DNA of 7,467 nt, taken from assembly GCA_029267795.1 (NCBI GenBank), contig JAJUHR010000086.1:1-7467 (forward strand), read 5' to 3'. The translations under genes and the position numbers were made by a program. Every line of letters begins with the position of its first letter. Position 1 is the first letter of the stretch. Shown here one piece after another: positions 1 through 4,683 of this stretch. The DNA is from Planctomycetota bacterium (GTDB lineage Bacteria; Planctomycetota; Phycisphaerae; Phycisphaerales; Phycisphaeraceae). A model generated the notes under the pieces. That model was not told where the DNA came from and searched no databases. It saw only the letters and a list, made by a program, of their open reading frames with translations.

Positions 1-2
1 AT

Positions 3-28
3 GCGGCGGCGCGCCCGGATGCCGCCGC
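3..28 (-). terminator. GC-rich hairpin after the prepilin gene, possible terminator
   Basis: Sixteen bases past the prepilin stop codon, the 8-base arms GCGGCGGC (3-10) and GCCGCCGC (21-28) form a perfect inverted repeat with a 10-nt loop. This suits an intrinsic terminator for the minus-strand operon, but any U-tract would fall beyond the window edge and cannot be seen. It could instead be an intercistronic hairpin if the operon continues. Confidence 0.35.
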
Positions 29-43
29 GGGACACCTCTCCTC

Positions 44-811
44 TTATTTCAACTGAAGGACCACATTCGACGGCGGCCTGCCAACCGGAGCCTCCGGCAG
101 CGTCGGACTGACCCCAAACTCCGGAGCAATCTGCTGCACATGGCCGTCGAACATGACCGCAGATGCCGTTAGGTTGTGGTTATAGAACACGGTTTCCTCG
201 GTCTTCGATACGTAGTACCACTGCTCGAACATCGGGTGCGCTGGCGACGCTGGGGCCTGGAACGTATTAAGCTGTGCCGAATCGGCAAACGCCAGCGTCC
301 GTGACGGCTCACGGACCTGATCCACCTTGGCCGGGCCGCTGGGGTTGGTCAGCTTCGCCGCCGGCCCGTAGGTCGTCCAGCTGGTGGTGTACTTCGGCTT
401 GTAGTTCGGGCTGCTCGTTGGAAAAGACGGGCAGACTTCGATGCTGTCAGCCATTCCATAATACGGCCATAACCTGCCACGGGTTCGGTCGAGGATCCGT
501 TGCCCCTCCGCCGTGGGACCGCCATCCGCCTCGAAGCCAAACCACCACAACGTGCCCTGCCCCGGCAGAACCTGCTTAAGGGGGAAGAGTGAATCGCTGT
601 GATCGTTGGCGTACATCTGCATCGCCCTACCCATCTGACGGATGTTCGATCCGCACCCGACCTGCCTCGCCGCTGCCCGCGCTTTGCCAACCACAGCCAG
701 CAGCATCCCCACCATCACCCCCACCACCGCAACCACAACCATCAACTCCACTACCGTAAACCCGGCAGCCCCCACGCCCCGTGTCGCGCTGGTATCACCC
801 CGACAGGTCAT
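44..811 (-). CDS. Prepilin-like protein with H-X9-DG C-terminal motif
   Basis: A 255-residue type IV pilin/type II secretion pseudopilin-like protein. A basic leader ends in a prepilin peptidase site, G17-F18-T-V-V-E22, giving Gly at -1, Phe at +1 and Glu at +5. A hydrophobic helix runs from about 18 to 42, followed by the conserved planctomycete-type stretch CGSNIRQMGRAMQMYANDH. Near the C-terminus H212 and D222-G223 form the H-X9-DG motif found in the large prepilin-like families of Planctomycetes and Verrucomicrobia. The protein should sit in the inner membrane with a periplasmic or surface C-terminal domain, assembled or processed by a pilin-type system not encoded here. I chose ATG 811 rather than the upstream GTG 829: it overlaps the previous gene's stop as ATGA and has GGAG seven bases upstream, indicating translational coupling. 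It therefore lies in the same B12-riboswitch operon as the PEP-CTERM gene. The exact function is unknown; many members of this family in these phyla may not form pili. Confidence 0.9.
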   Translation of the reverse strand: MTCRGDTSATRGVGAAGFTVVELMVVVAVVGVMVGMLLAVVGKARAAARQVGCGSNIRQMGRAMQMYANDHSDSLFPLKQVLPGQGTLWWFGFEADGGPTAEGQRILDRTRGRLWPYYGMADSIEVCPSFPTSSPNYKPKYTTSWTTYGPAAKLTNPSGPAKVDQVREPSRTLAFADSAQLNTFQAPASPAHPMFEQWYYVSKTEETVFYNHNLTASAVMFDGHVQQIAPEFGVSPTLPEAPVGRPPSNVVLQLK

Positions 812-1941
812 GTCCGAACTCCGACCCACGGCCTCACCCCCGGACCCCCCGGATAAAGCCCTGGACCGACCCCAGGTCTCACCCCTCGGACAGCAACCCC
901 TTTTCGCCGGCTGCTACAACAGATCACCCCAACGATCAGCATCGCTAAGGACGCCGGCTCCGGCACCGGCAGAACCTTGGGCACGTACTGCACCGTGCCC
1001 TTCTCGGTTTCAAGGAACGCGATCCTGTCGTTCACCGGATCGTACGCCAAACCCTCGAGAATGAACTTGGGGTTGGAGAACAGCCCCTCGTCGGTGATAT
1101 TCCCGTAGAAGTTCCGTATCTTCGTTGATCCGGGACGCAGCACCCCGATGCCGGTGGGCGTGCCGATGAACACGCTTCCCTTGCGGTCGACCACCGTCCA
1201 AATATTGCCGTTGGACGCCCCACCGCCGACCAGCGAAGCTCTCGCTAACCCGTTCCCGTTAAGCTCTCCCGCGTTTAAGAGGAAGAGCTTTGCGGTCCCC
1301 ACAGGATTCGGGAACTGCCCCGCGACGAACGTGCCAGCATAGAGGTTGCCCTGGGAATCCAGAGCCAGACCCCCGCTGTATTCCCCTGGATTGACGTCCG
1401 CCACCAACCGGGTCTCCAGGGTGACCGGGTCGATGGCATAAACCTTCGTCGCGTCCACAGGAAAAAACCGCCGGGACGCCCACATCGCATAGATTCTCCC
1501 CTCCGCCCCGACCGTCGCGCTGAAGATGTTGTCGTCGTTCGAGCCGTCTCCGTCGAAGTCAGGCACAACACGCGTCGTCCTCGTGGCCAAGTCCACCAAC
1601 AGGGCCCCCCCATCGGTGAACCCCATCGAGACCAACGCCTTGCCCCCCGGCCCTGCCGCAAACGCGCCTTCATAGCCTCGACGCGGCCCCCCGAAGGCGA
1701 ATTCCAGCCCCGTCATATACAAACGGAAGCTGGGGGTCTCGCCCCCGGATCGATCCAGCACATAGATCGAGTTGCCCGTGTGCAGGTACAACTCGCCGTC
1801 GCTGAATCCGAGACCGTAATAGCTACCAAACAAGGCGGTGCTATCCTTCGGCGGCGCGACGACCAACGCCTCTCCCAGCGCGACCCCTCCACCAAGACCG
1901 CTGAATGCGGTCAACAACCCCAAGATCGATGCGCGTAGCAC
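808..1941 (-). CDS. Exported beta-propeller-like PEP-CTERM protein, B12-riboswitch controlled
   Basis: A 377-residue secreted protein. An N-terminal signal peptide (about 1-24, hydrophobic core ILGLLTAFSGLGGGVAL) precedes a domain of repeated strands with propeller-like phrases such as GELYLHTGNSIYVLD, TKVYAIDPVTLETRLVADV and LALDSQGNLYAGTF, resembling NHL/YncE-type beta-propellers. Residues 128-137 (DFDGDGSNDD) look like a calcium-binding loop. A PEP-CTERM signal lies at 326-347: VPEP, a hydrophobic segment containing two Cys, then RRK. Exosortase would be expected to process it for surface anchoring or release. The GTG start is well supported by AAGGAGG eight bases upstream. The gene lies about 180 bases downstream of a cobalamin riboswitch and overlaps the prepilin gene by ATGA. 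Unusually, 30 Gly/Pro/Arg-rich residues follow the basic cluster, where PEP-CTERM proteins normally end. The fold is judged by eye. A B12-binding role like BtuG is inference from regulation and fold only. Confidence 0.88.
   Translation of the reverse strand: MLRASILGLLTAFSGLGGGVALGEALVVAPPKDSTALFGSYYGLGFSDGELYLHTGNSIYVLDRSGGETPSFRLYMTGLEFAFGGPRRGYEGAFAAGPGGKALVSMGFTDGGALLVDLATRTTRVVPDFDGDGSNDDNIFSATVGAEGRIYAMWASRRFFPVDATKVYAIDPVTLETRLVADVNPGEYSGGLALDSQGNLYAGTFVAGQFPNPVGTAKLFLLNAGELNGNGLARASLVGGGASNGNIWTVVDRKGSVFIGTPTGIGVLRPGSTKIRNFYGNITDEGLFSNPKFILEGLAYDPVNDRIAFLETEKGTVQYVPKVLPVPEPASLAMLIVGVICCSSRRKGVAVRGVRPGVGPGLYPGGPGVRPWVGVRT
821..885 (-). repeat. Imperfect 20-bp direct repeat, 45 bp apart, in the gene tail
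   Basis: Positions 866-885 and 821-840 share 17 of 20 bases on the minus strand, spaced exactly 45 bases (15 codons) apart. They encode GVRPGVG and GVRPWVG in the extension beyond the PEP-CTERM basic cluster. The second copy runs directly into the Shine-Dalgarno and ATGA junction of the prepilin gene. The in-frame spacing suggests a small tandem duplication. Confidence 0.65.
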
Positions 1942-1956
1942 GCTCTTCGCCTCCTT
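1942..1956 (-). promoter_or_regulatory. Strong Shine-Dalgarno of the PEP-CTERM gene
   Basis: AAGGAGG (complement of 1950-1956) lies eight bases before the GTG start at 1941, which decides this start codon. Positions 1947-1954 (GGAGGCGA on the RNA) can pair with TTGCCTCC at 2049-2056 in the riboswitch leader, eight pairs with one G-U. This is a possible route for translational control. Confidence 0.75.
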
Positions 1957-2048
1957 GCCCCGACTCGCGCAGGGCTATAACCCCCAAGCCACGGTAAAGT
2001 CCCGCTCCCTCGCGATGGGCGCGCAGCCACATACCTACGACAGCGTCC

Positions 2049-2132
2049 GGAGGCAAAAAGCTGAATTGGGGAAAAATACAGACTCATGCCTGCGGTGTCC
2101 CAAATCGCGAGGACCGCACGGTACCAACAGGC
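2049..2132 (-). promoter_or_regulatory. Candidate riboswitch expression platform
   Basis: Just 3' of the aptamer, GCCTG (2132-2128 on the minus strand) can pair with CAGGC (2092-2088), enclosing GCGGT/ACCGC arms at 2117-2113 and 2096-2092 (the two stems share base 2092). This hairpin would borrow the last bases of the aptamer. Five U residues (2076-2072) follow 11 bases later, too far for a classical terminator. Farther on, 2056-2049 is complementary to the Shine-Dalgarno region. Control could therefore act on termination or on translation; the sequence does not decide. Confidence 0.35.
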
Positions 2133-2325
2133 AGGTCTTCCGGCTTAGGGCACGCTTCGCCAGCCTTCCCATCCAGCCCGTTGCAGGCCAGATAGTGGCT
2201 CCCTTCGCGAAACGTTCGTCCCGACTCGCATCGGGACACGCCCATCACGGCGGCGCGACCGCGGGGGATTCGCACGACTCGCCACGCAAACTCAATCTCT
2301 TCCCAGTTTCCAAACCTCAATCGCC
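2120..2325 (-). ncRNA. Cobalamin (B12) riboswitch
   Basis: Read on the minus strand, this stretch shows the ordered conserved blocks of the cobalamin aptamer: AACTGGGAAG at the 5' side, GTGCGAATCCCCCGC, then GCCACT, GGGAAGGC, and the closing B12 box AAGCCGGAAGACCTGCC (complement of 2130-2146). A variable stem, GTCCCGATGCGAGTCGGGAC, lies in the expected peripheral position. Such riboswitches normally repress B12 uptake or synthesis genes when adenosylcobalamin or a related cobalamin is abundant. The gene downstream in the same orientation is the PEP-CTERM beta-propeller gene, followed by the prepilin gene; no standard B12 gene is visible in the window. Ends are approximate because the P1 stem was not resolved with certainty. 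Confidence 0.93.
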
Positions 2326-2378
2326 TGGGAACATCTCAAGTCGCGTGCTTATCGCTGCTCACCCCACTTCCCTTTTCA

Positions 2379-2416
2379 CCCGGCCGAATCCGGCTTACGC
2401 AGGCCGGCTCGCCGGG
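2379..2416 (-). promoter_or_regulatory. Nested hairpin in the riboswitch 5' leader
   Basis: Outer arms CCCGGC (2379-2384) and GCCGGG (2411-2416) enclose inner arms CCGGC (2390-2394) and GCCGG (2403-2407) with an 8-nt loop. It lies between the predicted transcription start and the aptamer. Its role is unknown; it may aid folding or be incidental in GC-rich sequence. Confidence 0.35.
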
Positions 2417-2438
2417 CACCTGTCAGCTATCAACCGCA

Positions 2439-2466
2439 ATGTAACGACCCCCTTTTCGAAAATCAA
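2439..2466 (-). promoter_or_regulatory. Sigma70-like promoter candidate for the riboswitch operon
   Basis: On the minus strand, TTGATT (complement of 2461-2466) and TTACAT (complement of 2439-2444) are 16 bases apart. An A/T-rich tract immediately upstream (about 2470-2500) could act as an UP-like element. Transcription would begin near 2432, about 110 bases before the aptamer. The placement fits, but the match is by eye only. Confidence 0.45.
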
Positions 2467-2876
2467 TACCTTTCGTTTGTATTTTAAAAAAAATTTAGTG
2501 GCCCAATTCCCACCTAATGCCAGCCCTCTCGATGGGCGCGTCGTGGCCCAAACGCCCCCAGGTCGTGGCCATCGCACACACCAGGTATCTTGACCGAGCC
2601 AGAAGAGGCCGCCATTTTCCCTTCCCTTCCACAGCGACAGCGACCAACCCCTCTCCCGAGCGGAACGGGGCTTCAGTTCGCCAAGCCGACTTCGGCGTAG
2701 ACATAGACTAAGCCTGGTAGCCCGTTGCAGCACCCCACATCGAAGGGGCAAAGACTCAGATAAAGCCGATCGAACACGAAGTTAGGCTAGCGGAGGATCA
2801 TGTGGACAGTCGCGCCAGCCGATGCTAACATGCGCGTTTGCGGGTAGGCGCGCCTCAATCTCCCGCTCTTGTGCCC

Positions 2877-2905
2877 TTGGTCGGGGAAAAGATGACTGCT
2901 ACGAT
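2877..2905 (+). promoter_or_regulatory. Promoter candidate for tRNA-Gly
   Basis: TTGGTC (2877-2882) and TACGAT (2900-2905) are separated by exactly 17 bases. Transcription would start near 2912, some 36 bases before the mature tRNA 5' end. Confidence 0.5.
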
Positions 2906-2947
2906 TCGAACGAGACGGAACGGGGATGTCGTTCCTCACCGCGATAT

Positions 2948-3019
2948 GCGGGTGTAGCTCAGTGGTAGAGCGTCACGTTGCCAACGTGAATGTCGAGGGT
3001 TCAAGTCCCTTCACCCGCT
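2948..3019 (+). tRNA. tRNA-Gly (anticodon GCC)
   Basis: A complete cloverleaf: acceptor GCGGGTG (2948-2954) pairs with CACCCGC (3012-3018). The D arm is GCTC-AGTGGTA-GAGC. The anticodon stem TCACG/CGTGA holds loop TTGCCAA, giving anticodon GCC, which reads GGC and GGU. The T arm is GAGGG-TTCAAGT-CCCTT. The discriminator base is U (3019), as usual for bacterial tRNA-Gly. The 3' CCA is not encoded and must be added enzymatically. It appears to be a single-gene unit; no clear terminator follows. Confidence 0.96.
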
Positions 3020-3250
3020 TTTCATAAGCTCTGGCTCCTGACCGCTTCCAGCACGAAGGGCGCAGCACAACCCCCGCAAGCCCTCGTGCGACTCCACCGC
3101 AGCGGATCAAGGGTGCGACCGGCTTCACCCCGATACTGTTATTAAACCCCGAGTCATGCGCGGACCACGAAACATACCCCCGTTCGTTTCGCTGGTACCC
3201 GTTTGGCTCTAAACTAAAGGCGGTTTTACACCCCCCTTTCGGGCTTGGTA
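3020..3250 (+). other. Intergenic stretch between tRNA-Gly and the glycosylation operon
   Basis: No gene is visible. It contains the inverted repeat at 3164-3199 and a weak promoter-like pair, TTGGCT (3203-3208) and TTTACA (3225-3230), 16 bases apart, which would place the transcript start only about 15 bases before the GT2 ATG. That short leader would fit the absence of a clear Shine-Dalgarno. Confidence 0.4.
3164..3199 (+). repeat. Imperfect inverted repeat upstream of the GT2 gene
   Basis: ACCACGAAAC (3164-3173) pairs with GTTTCG and TGGT (3186-3191 and 3193-3196): ten base pairs interrupted by one bulged C, with a 12-nt loop. GG at 3162-3163 and CC at 3198-3199 could extend it past a bulged A. 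It lies some 50 bases before the GT2 start. It may be an operator, a leader hairpin or a weak end signal for the tRNA; no U-tract follows. Confidence 0.4.
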
Positions 3251-4054
3251 ATGATCACGTCCAGTACATTCTCCGTGGATGGACAGCCGCTCGACGAGCC
3301 CTGGCCCGAGTTGTCGATCGTAGTCCCCGCGCTCAACGAAGAAGGCAACGTCGGACCGCTGGTCGAGCAGGTTAAGGTCGCGGTGATCGGAGCGGGTATC
3401 GAGGCAGAGCTGATCGTGGTCGACGACGGATCGTCGGATGGGACACTCGTCCGCCTGCGCGAGCTGGCATCGAGCCACCGCTGGCTGCGTGTGCTGCACC
3501 GCCCCAGGCCGATGGGCCAGTCCGCAGCCCTGCACGCGGGCATCGCCACCAGCCGGGGCAGGTTTGTCGCCACGCTCGACGCCGATCTCCAAAACGACCC
3601 GACCGACCTGATCCGGCTGCTGGCTTTGGTCCGCGCCGGGCACGCCGACATGGCGCAGGGCCTCCGCATCCGTCGCAACGATAGCCCAGCCCGCAAGTTC
3701 AGCAGCTGGGTCGGACGCGCCACGCGCCGCCTGACGCTCGGCGACACGATCTACGACACCGGCTGCTCCACCCGCGTGGTCCGCGCCGAGATCGCCCAGC
3801 GACTGCCCCTGCAATTCAAAGGCATGCACCGGTTCCTACCCCTCTACGCCCGCATGCTCGGGGCCCGCGTGATCGAGGTGCCCGTGAACCACCGGCCGCG
3901 GCACTCCGGCCTCGCGAAATACGGGATGTGGAACCGCGCCTTTTGCGGCTTGATCGATTGCTTCGCCGTGCGGTGGATGCGGCACCGCCTGCGCGACACC
4001 TCCTGCCAACCAATCTATTCCGAAGAACCACGGTACGCGGAGACGAAGCGTTGA
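3251..4054 (+). CDS. GT2 family glycosyltransferase, polyprenyl-phosphate sugar synthase-like (DPM1/ArnC-like)
   Basis: A 267-residue GT-A fold enzyme likely to transfer a sugar from a nucleotide sugar to a polyprenyl (undecaprenyl) phosphate at the cytoplasmic face of the inner membrane. Visible motifs are LSIVVPALNEEGNV (21-34), VVDDGSSDGT (56-65), the metal-binding DAD in TLDADLQNDP (108-117), DTGCSTRVV (169-177), GMHRFLP (191-197) and RHSGLAKYG (217-225), all in the order of the DPM1/ArnC-like group. No clear C-terminal membrane helices are present, unlike ArnC, so it is probably a peripheral enzyme. I chose ATG 3251 over TTG 3245; neither has a convincing Shine-Dalgarno. A weak TTGGCT/TTTACA promoter pair lies at 3203-3230. 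The stop overlaps the start of the next gene, so the genes are coupled. The donor sugar cannot be told from sequence. Confidence 0.9.
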   Translation: MITSSTFSVDGQPLDEPWPELSIVVPALNEEGNVGPLVEQVKVAVIGAGIEAELIVVDDGSSDGTLVRLRELASSHRWLRVLHRPRPMGQSAALHAGIATSRGRFVATLDADLQNDPTDLIRLLALVRAGHADMAQGLRIRRNDSPARKFSSWVGRATRRLTLGDTIYDTGCSTRVVRAEIAQRLPLQFKGMHRFLPLYARMLGARVIEVPVNHRPRHSGLAKYGMWNRAFCGLIDCFAVRWMRHRLRDTSCQPIYSEEPRYAETKR

Positions 4055-4620
4055 ATCGCCGCTGGGTGGGCCTTGGGATCCTCGCCGCTGCCATCGGCCT
4101 GGCTTTCAGCGCCGCCTGGGCCGCCACAGCACCCCAACCCCCAACACCGAACCGCCCTGTGCCGATCGAAACCCCGCTCGGCGGCGCACAGCAGATCCAA
4201 CTGCAACCTCAGCCCGACGGCTCGTTCCGGTACCTCCTGACCGATGGCCGGAATCCCGTTCAGTCCCTCACCCCGGACCAATTCGCACAACAACTCTACA
4301 GCGACTACACGTCCCGCGGCTGGCTCGACCGCGTGCTGAACATCTCCAGCCCGATCGGTATCGCCTGGGTGTCGCTAGGGTTTCTCGGCCAGCTGTTGTT
4401 CGCCGGTCGCATGGTGGTCCAGTGGCTGGCCAGCGAAAGGAACAGCCGCTCCGTCGTGCCGGAGGTGTTCTGGTGGATGAGCCTGATCGGCTCCGTGATG
4501 CTGCTGGCGTACTTCAGTTGGCGTAAGGACATCGTGGGCATATCCGGCCAAACGATGGGCGGGCTGATCTACGTCCGCAACCTCGTGCTGATCCACCGTA
4601 GCCGTGCCGCCCCACACTGA
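4051..4620 (+). CDS. Stand-alone lipid-A-disaccharide synthase N-terminal (LABN) domain membrane protein
   Basis: A 189-residue membrane protein. The TTG start overlaps the preceding stop as TTGA, with GGAG eight bases upstream; upstream in-frame codons lie inside the GT2 gene and are rejected. Residues 1-26 form a signal peptide or anchor (NRRW, then a hydrophobic core ending AWAATA). Residues 27-92 are a Pro/Gln-rich polar region, probably periplasmic. The LABN domain spans about 95-185 with three predicted membrane helices near 103-124, 138-157 and 159-182 and the family signature FAGRMVVQWLASE...SVVPEVFWWMSLIGS plus SWRKD and IYVRNL. In some bacteria this domain is fused to LpxB, but no LpxB catalytic domain is present here. 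As I recall, LABN is related to the MtN3/PQ-loop group. Its position between a GT2 and a GT39 gene suggests it helps flip or present the lipid-linked sugar, which is inference. Confidence 0.88.
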   Translation: MNRRWVGLGILAAAIGLAFSAAWAATAPQPPTPNRPVPIETPLGGAQQIQLQPQPDGSFRYLLTDGRNPVQSLTPDQFAQQLYSDYTSRGWLDRVLNISSPIGIAWVSLGFLGQLLFAGRMVVQWLASERNSRSVVPEVFWWMSLIGSVMLLAYFSWRKDIVGISGQTMGGLIYVRNLVLIHRSRAAPH

Positions 4621-4683
4621 CCCCAGCAGAGCCGCCCGCCTCGGCGCTCCCCTGGCCGCTTCGCCGCTCGAAACTAAGCCCGC

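Larger units (their letters stand above)
1942..2947. other. One-kilobase noncoding stretch between divergent units
   Basis: No credible protein gene lies here; open frames across it have no ribosome site or family resemblance. It contains, on the minus strand, the B12 riboswitch (about 2120-2325), its leader and promoter (about 2330-2466), and a 3' leader running to the PEP-CTERM gene. On the plus strand it contains the tRNA promoter (2877-2905). An AT-rich island lies at about 2470-2500. In 2500-2870 I see nothing I can name. Confidence 0.7.

Noticed and set aside
20..34. A GTG at 34-32 on the minus strand as start of another gene after the prepilin
   Set aside because: The AGGAG is only about two bases from the GTG, the predicted residues run into the hairpin and are Arg/Gly-rich, and the window ends after 11 codons, so it cannot be supported.
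2084..2320. A 78-residue minus-strand open frame
   Set aside because: It coincides with the cobalamin riboswitch; its residues simply translate the conserved RNA blocks (for example KPEDLP from the B12 box), and it has no ribosome site.
1838..2593. A 251-residue plus-strand open frame
   Set aside because: It overlaps the PEP-CTERM gene's 5' end, the riboswitch and the promoter in antisense, and shows no domain pattern.
2395..2751. A 118-residue minus-strand open frame in the noncoding stretch
   Set aside because: Composition is Arg/Trp/Gly-rich as in GC-rich random frames, it shows no family resemblance, and it runs across the predicted promoter and AT-rich island.
2800..2847. A 15-codon plus-strand frame (ATG 2800) after GGAGG
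   Set aside because: Too short, with only four bases between GGAGG and ATG, and upstream of the tRNA promoter with no downstream gene to regulate; probably chance.
2937..2954. CACCGC/GCGGGTG pairing just before and into the tRNA
   Set aside because: It would compete with the tRNA acceptor stem; most likely a chance result of GC-rich sequence around a normal tRNA.
3209..3829. Long minus-strand frames opposite the GT2 gene
   Set aside because: They are antisense shadows of a gene with all GT2 motifs in order.
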